DNA from: a virus
Reading direction: 5' to 3' (one strand)
DNA length: 33,714 nt
IMG/VR virus record: IMGVR_UViG_3300023116_000166
Span: 1-33,714 of that record
Part shown: in pieces, positions 7,038-14,786 of the stretch
Numbering within the stretch: position 1 is the first letter of the stretch
Layout: each line of letters begins with the position of its first letter
Program-made: the position numbers and the translations under genes
Notes under the pieces: model-generated
The model's input: only the letters and a program-made list of their open reading frames with translations
Told to the model about the DNA's origin: nothing
The model's database searches: none

Positions 7038-7751
7038 ATGCCTACATTCGGAGCCGACCCAGATGTCCCCGAGAAAGATTGGGAAATGAGCGTTTCGACA
7101 CCCCGTTACGTCAGCCGTCCCGTACGAGAACTGACGAACTACTTCGCCTACCACAAAAACATGAGAATGAGCCAGCGGTGTGACGAGGACGACAAAGTCA
7201 GACTCAACGTCCTGTTCTCCCGCAGGCTGAAGCAGGGCTTCTCCGCAGAGAGCATCAAGGCGACTATCGACAAGTTCTTTCAGACCCCCGAGGGGCAGAC
7301 CGCCTATCCCGCCCCGCTCTTTTGCACCAACGACGTACAAGCCACGCTGGTAGAGGGCGTGGAGATGCGTGCCAACGACAGCGTATTGCAGTGGCTGGTG
7401 GATGGTATGCCCAACAACGACGACCTCTTTGACGACTCCAGAGAGGTCCGTAAGGCCGTTCTGTTGACCTGTGACGAGGCATTGTTCAGGTACCCCACCG
7501 TGGTCGCAGAGATACTTCGGGGGGATTCCAGAGAGTTCCATAGCCGCCTTACCGCCTTGGAGGGGCTGATCAAATGGAACCTCGGTGAGGAGAACGACGT
7601 GGATGCCCTCCACGAATCCTTGGGGCCGGTCATGCTCCCCAAGGTCTTGACGACGAGGAAGCGCTCGCCTAAGATGCTCGCCTCCCGTAAGCCCACCGTG
7701 CAGTTAGCCGTCGCATCAGAGACCGTCAAGAAAAGGCAGGAAGACTGGTGA
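7038..7751 (+). CDS. Unknown first gene of the replication module
   Basis: The ATG at 7038 is chosen because AAGGAG at 7028-7033 is correctly spaced; an in-frame extension upstream would run through the leader hairpins. The 237-residue protein is polar and mainly helical. It contains a central segment FSAESIKATIDKFF and a basic C-terminus (TTRKRSPKMLASRKPTVQ). No enzyme motif is visible. It lies directly before the helicase loader, overlapping it by GTGA, at the place where phages often keep an origin-binding or helicase-recruiting protein. A replication-initiation role is therefore plausible, but it rests on context alone. Confidence 0.6.
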   Translation: MPTFGADPDVPEKDWEMSVSTPRYVSRPVRELTNYFAYHKNMRMSQRCDEDDKVRLNVLFSRRLKQGFSAESIKATIDKFFQTPEGQTAYPAPLFCTNDVQATLVEGVEMRANDSVLQWLVDGMPNNDDLFDDSREVRKAVLLTCDEALFRYPTVVAEILRGDSREFHSRLTALEGLIKWNLGEENDVDALHESLGPVMLPKVLTTRKRSPKMLASRKPTVQLAVASETVKKRQEDW

Positions 7752-8314
7752 ATTACTCAACGCCTCTGGAATGGAAGAGTGAGGCGTGGTGGCGCAACCG
7801 CTCGACTGAGGAGCGCCTGTTCCACCTCCACATCCCCAAACGCATCCGTGAGAACATGTCTGATTGGGATGCTTTCAACATCGGCCCCGACACCAACCTG
7901 TTCCTACAGGGGTCGTCCGGTTCCGGTAAGTCACTCATCGCCGCCCACACCCTGACGAGGATCATCAAGAACCACAAGGTGTCTGGGCGGTGGGTAGAGG
8001 CTGACGACTACATCGAGATGATCAAGGACTCGTTCGACAACGACGGCCTGCTCCCTGAGATGTACTCGTCCCCACACGTGGTCAAGTACGTCAAGGGCGT
8101 GTTCGACGTGGTGGTCATCGACGGGCTGGGCGAAGAGCGCCTGACTGAGTTCGCCAGCCACGAACTGGGAAGCCTCATCCGCAAGCGCTACGACAAGCAG
8201 AAGGCGACGATCATCACGTCACGTTTGTCGCTACAGGACATCAAGAACCGCTACGGGAGCCGTCTGGCTAACCCTCTGGCTGACTTCGATCTTGAGGTAG
8301 CCCGTGGAAGGTAA
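7748..8314 (+). CDS. DnaC/IstB-like AAA+ helicase loader
   Basis: The 188-residue protein starts at GTG within a GTGA overlap. It has Walker A GSSGSGKS (55-62), Walker B VVVIDGLGEE (121-130), a sensor I-like region IITSRLS (about 155-161) and a following YGSRLAN segment that corresponds to the RSRL part of DnaC/IstB proteins. Such AAA+ proteins load the replicative helicase onto single-stranded DNA at origins. It is shorter than E. coli DnaC (245), lacking most of the N-terminal helicase-binding part; the upstream unknown protein may supply that function. The DnaB-like helicase is two genes downstream, which fits. Confidence 0.8.
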   Translation: MNYSTPLEWKSEAWWRNRSTEERLFHLHIPKRIRENMSDWDAFNIGPDTNLFLQGSSGSGKSLIAAHTLTRIIKNHKVSGRWVEADDYIEMIKDSFDNDGLLPEMYSSPHVVKYVKGVFDVVVIDGLGEERLTEFASHELGSLIRKRYDKQKATIITSRLSLQDIKNRYGSRLANPLADFDLEVARGR

Positions 8315-8756
8315 CGACATCGCCCCCACCACCCACAAGCACATCGCCTGCTGGTTTGAGGACCTGATCATCACTCGCATGGAGGAGCCGGTCAAGCGCC
8401 GGTTCTTTCAGCGTGAGAAAGAGGTAACAGAAGAGGAGTGGATCAGGGCAGAGGTGCGAAAGTGGAAGATCAACGAGATGCCTCTCAAGTCCCTCCACCA
8501 CATGGTGAACCACCTCAATCTCGGGGTGGAGGTGTACACCTACATGGAGGACGAACTCGCAGATGCCGCCACTCACTGGCTGGCACGTAAGGGCATCTCC
8601 GTCACGGTCTACGCCTACAACGACCTCAACGATCTGCGGGACGACTTCAAGTACAACCGAGACGTACACACACTGTTCACCCCATACGAGGATGACGCCG
8701 CCATGCTGGGTATGCGTGCTACTGTCACCAGACCCGACGGGACATTTGGTATCTGA
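8304..8756 (+). CDS. Unknown protein between helicase loader and helicase
   Basis: The 150-residue protein starts with GTG, overlapping the loader gene by 11 bases, and ends in a TGATG overlap with the helicase. The N-terminal half is basic and helical (EEPVKRRFFQREKEV). The C-terminal half has alternating strands and helices (LGVEVYTYM, ADAATHWLARKGISVTVY), a pattern reminiscent of the cap-less core of HAD-like proteins, but the catalytic DxD is not visible. I do not recognise the family. Tight overlap on both sides implies co-translation with replication proteins. Confidence 0.55.
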   Translation: MEGNDIAPTTHKHIACWFEDLIITRMEEPVKRRFFQREKEVTEEEWIRAEVRKWKINEMPLKSLHHMVNHLNLGVEVYTYMEDELADAATHWLARKGISVTVYAYNDLNDLRDDFKYNRDVHTLFTPYEDDAAMLGMRATVTRPDGTFGI

Positions 8757-10006
8757 TGGCATCTATTGAGCACCTCGTAATCAGCAAGATCATTGAGGAG
8801 CAGTCGCTACACGAGGCTGTTCGCTCCGGCATCAAGCCGATCTACTTCGCCAACGAGTGGGAGAAGGTGTACCAGTGGGTGCTGGATTACAACAACCAGC
8901 ACGGGGCCGTTCCCTCCGAGCGAGCCTTCCACGTCGCCTACGGTGACATCGACATCGAGGACACGGGTGCTGAGACGTTCAGCGGCCTCTTCGACGAACT
9001 GCTCAATGCGTACCGCTCTCGCACCGTCATTGCGGCGGTGTCGGATGCTATGGGGCCACTCGACAAGGACGACGTGTCCGAGGCCATGGCGATCCTGTCC
9101 AAGGGTCTTCAGTCAGCCAGCGCTGACACAGCCCGCCTGCGGGACTTCAACATCATCGAGAACTGGGAAGTCCGCTTTGAGCGCTACAAGGAGATGCGTG
9201 ATACTCCTAACGCACTGCGTGGTATCCCCACCGGCTTCTCTGGGTTGGATCGCATCACTCACGGCCTGCGCCCCCAGCAATTCGTCGTCATGGTGGGCGA
9301 GCCTAAGCGAGGCAAGTCGCTGTTTGAGTTGATCATGGCTAACGCCTGCCACCGCCACGGTCTGCGCCCCATGTTCATCTCCTTTGAGATGTCCGTAGCC
9401 GAGCAGGAGTCACGCTACGACGCACTCAACGCCAAGGTCCCATATGACCGCATCCTCAGCGGTCAGTTGTCTGAGGCTGAGATGGAGCGCATCCGCAAGT
9501 CCATGGTGCTCAGCAAGAACATGCAACCGTTCATCATGTCTGAGGACAGCAGTAGCCTGACCACGGTCAGCGCCATTGCCGCCAAGATTCAGGAGTACCA
9601 GCCTGACGCTGTGTACATCGACGGTATGTACCTCATGGACGACGAGCACGGGGAGCCGAAGGGCAGTCCGCAGGCTCTGACCAACATCACCCGGGGCACG
9701 AAGCGACTCGCTCAGCGGTTTGATATTCCTATCGTTGGAACGTCGCAGGTGCTATCTTGGAAACTCAACAACAAGCGCACCCGAGCGATCACGGCGGATT
9801 CCATTGGCTACACATCATCTTTTGTGCAGGACGCTGACTTGGTACTGGGCGTTGAGCGCAACCCAGACCTCGACGATCAGGCCATTATCCGGGTGGTAGA
9901 AGCCCGTACAGCGGGCCGAGCAGAAGTCCACGTCAAGTGGGACTGGCAGACCATGGAGTTTGAGGAGGTGTACGAAGTTGACGAAATCGACCCATCATTC
10001 GACTGA
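8756..10006 (+). CDS. DnaB-like replicative DNA helicase
   Basis: The 416-residue protein has a short N-terminal helical domain (about 1-120), a linker, and a RecA-like motor. Residues 157-172 (GIPTGFSGLDRITHGL) open the motor as in DnaB. Walker A is GEPKRGKS (181-188), the H1a-like glutamate is in ISFEMS (208-213), Walker B is AVYIDGMYL (285-293), and motif H3 is VGTSQ (327-331). The C-terminus has EARTAGRAEVHVKWDW, matching the DnaB H4 region. DnaB-type hexamers unwind DNA 5'-3' at the fork. The N-terminal domain is shorter than in bacterial DnaB, as is common in phages. The adjacent loader and primase support the assignment. Confidence 0.9.
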   Translation: MASIEHLVISKIIEEQSLHEAVRSGIKPIYFANEWEKVYQWVLDYNNQHGAVPSERAFHVAYGDIDIEDTGAETFSGLFDELLNAYRSRTVIAAVSDAMGPLDKDDVSEAMAILSKGLQSASADTARLRDFNIIENWEVRFERYKEMRDTPNALRGIPTGFSGLDRITHGLRPQQFVVMVGEPKRGKSLFELIMANACHRHGLRPMFISFEMSVAEQESRYDALNAKVPYDRILSGQLSEAEMERIRKSMVLSKNMQPFIMSEDSSSLTTVSAIAAKIQEYQPDAVYIDGMYLMDDEHGEPKGSPQALTNITRGTKRLAQRFDIPIVGTSQVLSWKLNNKRTRAITADSIGYTSSFVQDADLVLGVERNPDLDDQAIIRVVEARTAGRAEVHVKWDWQTMEFEEVYEVDEIDPSFD

Positions 10007-10007
10007 G

Positions 10008-10268
10008 ATGGACATCGTGGATCGGCTGGAGTGGTGCGCCATCAGCACCCCCGAGATTCACCTGCTCAGGGAGGCCGCTCAGTACATCCGCAAGTTGAGA
10101 GAGGAACTGGCAGAGGCAACGGATGATCGCATCTTTGTGGTAGACGAGGACGATAACGAGATCGCAGTCATTGAGGGCAGTAACGCTGAACTCGTAAGGC
10201 GAGCGGCTCTGACTGAGTTCATCACTAATAGTGTGTTGGAGAAAGCACGTGAGCAACAGGAGCAGTGA
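10008..10268 (+). CDS. Small coiled-coil protein, unknown
   Basis: The 86-residue protein (MDIVDRLEW...) starts at the first ATG after the helicase stop, one base away. Residues 18-37 (LLREAAQYIRKLREELAEAT) form an amphipathic, probably coiled-coil helix; a central acidic strand VVDEDDNEIAVIEG follows, and a C-terminal helix ends KAREQQEQ. Proteins of this MDIVDRLR-with-leucine-helix type are common small phage proteins of unknown function. It overlaps the primase start by 20 bases. Confidence 0.6.
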   Translation: MDIVDRLEWCAISTPEIHLLREAAQYIRKLREELAEATDDRIFVVDEDDNEIAVIEGSNAELVRRAALTEFITNSVLEKAREQQEQ

Positions 10269-11157
10269 CCTCGTTGAGGTTCTTTCGGGCCTCGGTGTTG
10301 AGATCAACAAGATTCAGAGCGACGAGATCAACGGGCGGTGTCCCGTGCATCACCGGATCAAGGGGCGAGAGAGCACTCGCTACTCGTGGTATCTCAACTG
10401 CGATACTGGTCTGTGGTTCTGCTTCTCCTGTGGTGGCCGGGGCAACCTGTCCATGCTCATCAGCGAACTGACTAACGACCCGTCCGCTCTGTGGAGCATC
10501 CAGTCGCACCTCATCACCTCCGGTCTTCAGCGACTGACGGAGAGCGAGCAGGAGGTCAGGCAGACCTACACCCCTATCGACTGGGGCCAGTACAGCAAGT
10601 TCCGCCCCCTGCCGATCCGTATGCGTGAACTCCGCAGGCTCGATGAGGAAGTGACTGCCCGTTACGGTATCCGATGGGATACCACTAACAAGAGCGTGGT
10701 TATCCCCATCGTGTCCCCCGTCGGGGAGTTGTGGGGATGGCAGTTGAAGAAGACCGGTTGGGTCCGTAACCACCCGGAGGGCGTGCATAAGGGCGACACT
10801 CTGTTCGGTATCGAGCGTGCCCACGCGGAGACCGCGTTGCTTCTGGAGTCGCCTCTGGACGTGGTGCGTTTCCATAGCGTGTATGGGAAGCCTGATATCT
10901 CCGCTGTCGCCTCTTTCGGGGCCAATGTTTCGGAGCAGCAGATCCGGCTGCTGACTGACCGCTTTGACGGTTTGATCATTGCGCTCGACAACGACCCCAC
11001 TGGCCGCATGGAGACTAAGCGTCTCCGTGACCGTCTCCCCTCTCTCCGTAACGGGACTAAGTACTGGAAGTACGAGACCGACGACAAGGACCTTGGGGCC
11101 ATGTCGGACCACACGATCCTCCACGGTATACGACAGGTAACCGCCGTATATGTTTAG
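10249..11157 (+). CDS. DNA primase with CHC2-type zinc finger and TOPRIM domain
   Basis: The start is GTG at 10249 (MSNRSSDLVEVL), with GGAG at 10238-10241 as RBS; an in-frame GTG at 10231 has no good RBS. The 302-residue protein has a zinc finger with Cys31, His34, Cys58 and Cys61, preceding GGRGN, as in DnaG. The TOPRIM domain follows: Glu200 in LLESPLD, the DxD pair Asp247/Asp249 in IALDNDPTGR, and DDKDLG near 278-283. DnaG-type primases make RNA primers on the lagging strand. It is much shorter than bacterial DnaG and lacks a C-terminal helicase-interaction domain. Confidence 0.85.
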   Translation: MSNRSSDLVEVLSGLGVEINKIQSDEINGRCPVHHRIKGRESTRYSWYLNCDTGLWFCFSCGGRGNLSMLISELTNDPSALWSIQSHLITSGLQRLTESEQEVRQTYTPIDWGQYSKFRPLPIRMRELRRLDEEVTARYGIRWDTTNKSVVIPIVSPVGELWGWQLKKTGWVRNHPEGVHKGDTLFGIERAHAETALLLESPLDVVRFHSVYGKPDISAVASFGANVSEQQIRLLTDRFDGLIIALDNDPTGRMETKRLRDRLPSLRNGTKYWKYETDDKDLGAMSDHTILHGIRQVTAVYV

Positions 11158-12688
11158 GGGCACCCTGTGGCCGTACCAGCAGGAAGCCGTAGAGCGCATG
11201 GTCGACAGGGGCCAGATGTTGCTGGGTATGGTCATGGGTGCTGGCAAGACTCCCACCACGCTGGGGGCTATTGAGCAACTCCACAGCGAGGGCGAGGTGG
11301 ACCGCTGTCTTGTTGTTGTCCCTGCCTCCCTCAAGTTCCAGTGGCTGAGAGAGATCAGCAAGTTCACTGACGCTAAAGCCACCGTAATCGACGGCCCCAA
11401 GAACAAGCGTGACGTTCAGTGGCGTATGTCCATCAACAGCAGGTACGTCATTGTCAATGCTGAGACGTTGGCTAACGACGTGGACCGCATAGGCACCATC
11501 CAAGCCGTGGTTATCGATGAGAGCACGATGATCAAGAACCGGTCAGCCAAGCGCTCCCGCCTGCTCAAGAAGGTCGGGAAGACGGTGCCATATCGCTATG
11601 CCCTGACAGGTCAGCCCATCGAGAACCGCCCCGAGGAACTCTTCAGCATCATGGAGTTCGTGGACAAAGACGTGCTCGGGGACTTCAAGATGTTTGACCG
11701 GACATTTATCGTGCGTGATAACTGGGGCAAACCCACCCGATATCGCAATCTCGACAAGATGCACAAGACGATGCAGGAGTGCATGGTCCGCAAGACCCGG
11801 GACGATATCAAGGATCAGTTGCCGGATATCATCCACCAGACTGTCCCGGTCACCTTCGACGCCGGTGGCGCGGCGGCTTACAGACGCATCGCCAATGACC
11901 TATTAGCGAAGATATCGGAGGCTATGGGTAAGGGTAAGGGGGGCTTCAACCTATGGGCGCACTACAACGGAGGAGACGGGGATGAGACACAGGGGCAGAT
12001 TATGTCTCGCCTTACCGTGCTTCGGATGCTTTGCGACAACCATCTTCTGGTACGCAAGTCCGCCACCGATTTCAAGGACCCCAATACGCCGAAGGGCAGT
12101 GAGTACGCATATGACATCGTTCATCGAGGATGGCTGGAAGGCGTAACGAAGACCCCCAAGTTGGATGCGGTCGTGGAGTACATCACCGAGGTACTCGATC
12201 AGGACAACAACAACAAGGTCGTGCTGTTTTCGTTCTTCAAAGAGAACCTGCGTCTGATTCAGCACGCTATGACCTCCATAACGGACAGCGTTCTGTTCAT
12301 GGGCGGCATGTCTGCCGAGGAGCGGGACGCATCGAAGCAGCGGTTTGCTGACGATCCCAAGTGTCGACTGTTCCTGTCGTCGGATGCTGGTGGCTACGGC
12401 GTGGACCTACCTATGGCGAACTACCTCATCTCCTACGACCTGCCGTGGTCTAGCGGTAAGTTGGAACAGCGGGAGGCTCGCATCATCCGTCTGTCCTCTG
12501 AGTTCCCCCACGTAACCATCGCCACGTTCGTCATGCAGGGGAGCATCGAAGAGCGTCAGTACGACATGCTCCAGATGAAGCGCTCGGTCAACGAGGCGTT
12601 CATCGACGGCAAGCACCTCAACAAAGAAGGAAGTATGGAATTGACTCTTGACACGCTCAGTGGTTTTCTGCGAGACTCCTCCCTATGA
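11150..12688 (+). CDS. SNF2/DEAD-like superfamily 2 helicase
   Basis: The 512-residue protein starts at ATG inside the primase stop region. N-terminal motor: LWPYQQEAVERM (Q-like motif), Walker A MGAGKT (29-34), VVVPASLKFQW (motif Ia), box II VVIDEST (120-126), and LTGQPIENRPEEL (motif III). C-terminal motor: SSDAGGYGVDL (motif V) and EQREARIIRL (motif VI). This is the SNF2-like set used by phage and bacterial DNA translocases. In phages, such proteins act in replication, recombination or fork processing. Position after primase and before SSB supports a DNA metabolism role; the exact substrate is not known. Confidence 0.88.
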   Translation: MFRGTLWPYQQEAVERMVDRGQMLLGMVMGAGKTPTTLGAIEQLHSEGEVDRCLVVVPASLKFQWLREISKFTDAKATVIDGPKNKRDVQWRMSINSRYVIVNAETLANDVDRIGTIQAVVIDESTMIKNRSAKRSRLLKKVGKTVPYRYALTGQPIENRPEELFSIMEFVDKDVLGDFKMFDRTFIVRDNWGKPTRYRNLDKMHKTMQECMVRKTRDDIKDQLPDIIHQTVPVTFDAGGAAAYRRIANDLLAKISEAMGKGKGGFNLWAHYNGGDGDETQGQIMSRLTVLRMLCDNHLLVRKSATDFKDPNTPKGSEYAYDIVHRGWLEGVTKTPKLDAVVEYITEVLDQDNNNKVVLFSFFKENLRLIQHAMTSITDSVLFMGGMSAEERDASKQRFADDPKCRLFLSSDAGGYGVDLPMANYLISYDLPWSSGKLEQREARIIRLSSEFPHVTIATFVMQGSIEERQYDMLQMKRSVNEAFIDGKHLNKEGSMELTLDTLSGFLRDSSL

Positions 12689-13104
12689 GCGAACTAGAGC
12701 GCATTACCGAGGAGTACATGAGCCACTTGCGCCACGTGGAGGCCCTCAACAAGATCGTGGCTGAGTACAAGAAGCAACTATCTGAGGCCGTGGATGCCGA
12801 GGGCGAGGAGGACGACAAGGGCCACAAGTGGCTCCAGATCGGCCCCTTCATGCTCCAGAAGCAGAGGCGACAGGGCAACAAGTCCCTCAACATCGAGGCC
12901 GCTGAGGAGTGGGCTAAGGAGCGAGGAATCTGGGAGAAGGTCAGCGACGAGATCAGGGTCCTGAACGAGGATGCCCTCATGGCCTACGTCTACGACCACC
13001 GGGACGAGGCTGGCATCGAGGACGAGGTCCAGAACCTTTACAAAGAGGCACCAGTTTCTTACGCCTTCATGAAACCGGTCGAGGAAGCAACTTACGACTA
13101 CTGA
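12685..13104 (+). CDS. Conserved-looking phage protein, unknown function
   Basis: The 139-residue protein begins in an ATGA overlap with the helicase. An N-terminal helix (about 1-40) is followed by an acidic turn EGEEDDKG, then GHKWLQIGPFMLQKQRRQG, a helical centre (AAEEWAKERGIWEKV, LNEDALMAYVY) and a C-terminal PVEEATYDY. I recall similar proteins next to replication genes in actinophages, but no function is assigned. High Glu/Lys and no membrane segments suggest a cytoplasmic protein. The gene ends before a small intergenic hairpin. Confidence 0.6.
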   Translation: MSELERITEEYMSHLRHVEALNKIVAEYKKQLSEAVDAEGEEDDKGHKWLQIGPFMLQKQRRQGNKSLNIEAAEEWAKERGIWEKVSDEIRVLNEDALMAYVYDHRDEAGIEDEVQNLYKEAPVSYAFMKPVEEATYDY

Positions 13105-13133
13105 GGGTGTGCTAAGTTCGTCTCTCCACACCC
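13105..13133 (+). promoter_or_regulatory. Intergenic hairpin overlapping an extended -10-like element
   Basis: GGGTGTG (13105-13111) and CACACCC (13127-13133) form a perfect 7-bp inverted repeat with a 15-base loop, immediately after a stop codon. TGC-TAAGTT at 13110-13118 lies within it and fits TGN-TANNNT; no clear -35 is seen. It could be an operator or a weak attenuator. No T tract follows. Confidence 0.35.
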
Positions 13134-13156
13134 CCTAAGACGGAAGGACACAAGTC

Positions 13157-13303
13157 ATGGCAATTGCTATCTCCAAAGACGCCAGCCCCCAGCAGGTCTA
13201 CGCGGTTATCGGAAATCTCGTTGACGCACACGAGCAGGCCGGTATTGAAACCATCTCCGTCAAGGAACTGAAAGCATGGCTCAACCAAAAGAAGACCAAG
13301 TAG
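13157..13303 (+). CDS. 48-residue small protein, unknown
   Basis: The ORF MAIAISKDASPQQVYAVIGN... has a good RBS (GGAAGGA at 13142-13148) and ends KKTK. Predicted as a small helical protein with an acidic first half and a basic C-terminal helix (VKELKAWLNQKK). It is the first gene after an intergenic hairpin and is overlapped by the next small gene by 28 bases. No family recognised. Confidence 0.55.
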   Translation: MAIAISKDASPQQVYAVIGNLVDAHEQAGIETISVKELKAWLNQKKTK

Positions 13304-13428
13304 TCCGAAAGATTCGCCCATTCAAGTGGGAGATCATGGTAGTAAAAGGTAAAGTGATCTACTACTTCTACGGTCTTACCTACAAAAGCGCGTGCAAACA
13401 GCGGGATAATTACTTCAATAGTCTCTGA
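13276..13428 (+). CDS. 50-residue basic protein, unknown
   Basis: The ATG at 13276 lies inside the preceding small gene in another frame, with AAGGA at 13262-13266 as RBS. The protein (MAQPKEDQVVRKIRPFKWEI...) is basic and aromatic-rich, with a strand pair WEIMVVKGKVIYYFYGLTY and a terminal helix. The composition resembles a small beta-hairpin nucleic-acid-binding protein, but that is conjecture. The stop is followed by the AAGGAG RBS of the next gene. Confidence 0.5.
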   Translation: MAQPKEDQVVRKIRPFKWEIMVVKGKVIYYFYGLTYKSACKQRDNYFNSL

Positions 13429-13449
13429 ACAACACAAGGAGTAGCACAA

Positions 13450-13638
13450 ATGGCTGTCTATGAGGATGACCTCAACATCATTATCTCTTGGCTCAAGTCC
13501 AAGAACTGTGGCATCTGGGCACAGTGGGACATCAGCGACCCCGATGAGGTCGTGCTCGCCGCTGAATGGATTCGTGGTGTCATGGCCGGTCTGAGTGAGT
13601 ACTCGGATTGGTATCAGAGCACGAAGGTTGCTGGATGA
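13450..13638 (+). CDS. 62-residue acidic protein, unknown
   Basis: Preceded by AAGGAG at 13436-13441. The protein MAVYEDDLNIIISWLKSKNC has one helical segment, a Trp-rich centre (IWAQWDIS) and a C-terminal helix. It overlaps the next gene by an ATGA junction, so it is likely co-expressed with the HTH protein downstream. No family recognised. Confidence 0.5.
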   Translation: MAVYEDDLNIIISWLKSKNCGIWAQWDISDPDEVVLAAEWIRGVMAGLSEYSDWYQSTKVAG

Positions 13639-14099
13639 GCACAGACCCTTTGGATTACTTCAACGCACTCACCAGCAGGCGTGAGCAGGACGACGACGGC
13701 CCCGATTACCCCGGTAACGTCGCACCAAGAAATCGTGGAGGGGGCGTTGACAGCGCCACACATGAGTGGCTAAACTCCCTCCGTTCCTATGAGTATCTGG
13801 TGAACGGTATGGCTCGCCGGTTCTACACGGTGGGTGCCTTGGCATCCGCACTGAACCGCAAGCCTGTCACCATTCGCTCGTGGGAAGCGAAAGGCTGGAT
13901 TCCTCCAGCATCATTCCGCACCCCAGCGCCGAAGTCGGAACAGATTCCGGGTAAGGCGGTGAAGGGACGGCGTCTCTACAGCGAGGCACAGATCGTGTTT
14001 CTCGTAGAGGCGGCAATGGCATATGCTATCGACGACCCCGACAGTCCTGACTGGAAGGGTTTCCGAAAGCACATTGCCGACAATTACCCAACGACATGA
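13635..14099 (+). CDS. MerR-like helix-turn-helix protein
   Basis: The start is the ATG in an ATGA overlap with the upstream stop. In the 154-residue protein, residues 63-90 (FYTVGALASALNRKPVTIRSWEAKGWIP) are a MerR/excisionase-type winged helix: 'YTvgelA..l.rs..TIR.WE..GlIP'. The N-terminal 50 residues are polar and disordered, and the C-terminus (LYSEAQIVFLVEAAM) is helical. MerR-type domains bind palindromic promoters or att sites. It has no integrase nearby, so transcriptional control or a replication-related DNA-binding role is more likely than excision. Confidence 0.7.
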   Translation: MSTDPLDYFNALTSRREQDDDGPDYPGNVAPRNRGGGVDSATHEWLNSLRSYEYLVNGMARRFYTVGALASALNRKPVTIRSWEAKGWIPPASFRTPAPKSEQIPGKAVKGRRLYSEAQIVFLVEAAMAYAIDDPDSPDWKGFRKHIADNYPTT

Positions 14100-14114
14100 G
14101 AAAGAGTTAGAGCC

Positions 14115-14777
14115 ATGGGACGTTTTGACGACGATACCGAAGACACGGGTGGGAGCATTGCTACCGCCCCCGACATCGACCGCACCGAGGCCCGTAGGGT
14201 CATCAAGCGGGGATGGGGCAACGTGGAGCAGACCAAGCAGGCTGACTCCCCCTACGCCCAGCGCCTGAAGATTGACGACAAGCCTGTCATCATCAAGTTC
14301 TTGGAGGACGAGCCGTACACCTCGTACCGCCAGCACTGGATCGAGCGGCAGGGCCAGAAGTCCTTCACGTGCATCGCTGACATGCACCCCAAGGGTTGCC
14401 CGCTGTGTGACGCAGGTCACAGGCCGTCTGCCCGCTTCGCCTTCAACGTCGCTCTGCTGAGCGAGGACGGCGACACCACGATCAAGTCCTATGAGGTTGG
14501 CCCTCGGGTCATCGACAGCCTCAAGAACTTCCATCAGGACCCCCGTCAGGGACCACTCCCGAAGCACTACTGGGCGATCAGCCGCTCCGGTAAGGGACCG
14601 ACCTCGCAGACCAACCACCAGATGGTGCGTGACCGGGATCTGGAGGAGGAGTGGAACATCACCCCCCTGACCGAGGATGGTCTGGAGCAGATCAAGAAGC
14701 AGGCGTACGATGCCAGCATCGTGCCCATCCCCAACCGGGAGACTCTCGTCGGCATTGCCGCCGAAGAGATGGAGTGA
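14115..14777 (+). CDS. Single-stranded DNA-binding protein, zinc-containing (gp32-like)
   Basis: The 220-residue protein has an acidic start, a central OB-fold-like region and a zinc-binding cluster: Cys86, His91, Cys95, Cys98 and possibly His102 (FTCIADMHPKGCPLCDAGH). An acidic C-terminus (AAEEME) is typical of SSBs that recruit partners. Related zinc-bearing SSBs, like T4 gp32, coat ssDNA at the fork. It lies immediately before the DNA polymerase gene, with nine bases between stop and start that form part of a hairpin. RBS for this gene is weak (AGAGTTAGAGCC). Confidence 0.7.
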   Translation: MGRFDDDTEDTGGSIATAPDIDRTEARRVIKRGWGNVEQTKQADSPYAQRLKIDDKPVIIKFLEDEPYTSYRQHWIERQGQKSFTCIADMHPKGCPLCDAGHRPSARFAFNVALLSEDGDTTIKSYEVGPRVIDSLKNFHQDPRQGPLPKHYWAISRSGKGPTSQTNHQMVRDRDLEEEWNITPLTEDGLEQIKKQAYDASIVPIPNRETLVGIAAEEME

Positions 14778-14786
14778 CCCCACTCC
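14771..14786 (+). promoter_or_regulatory. Hairpin sequestering the polymerase ribosome binding site
   Basis: GGAGTG (14771-14776) and CACTCC (14781-14786) are a perfect 6-bp stem with the loop ACCC, ending immediately before the polymerase ATG at 14787. GGAG (14771-14774) is the only plausible Shine-Dalgarno sequence, so folding would hide it. The stop codon of the SSB gene lies inside, so ribosomes finishing SSB would open the stem. Confidence 0.5.

Noticed and set aside
10225-11406. 393-codon minus-strand frame opposite primase and helicase
   Set aside because: The plus-strand genes have full enzyme motifs, and the minus frame has no RBS or recognisable domain.
13635-14099. MerR-like protein as an excisionase
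   Set aside because: No integrase or attachment-site-like repeat is seen in the window.
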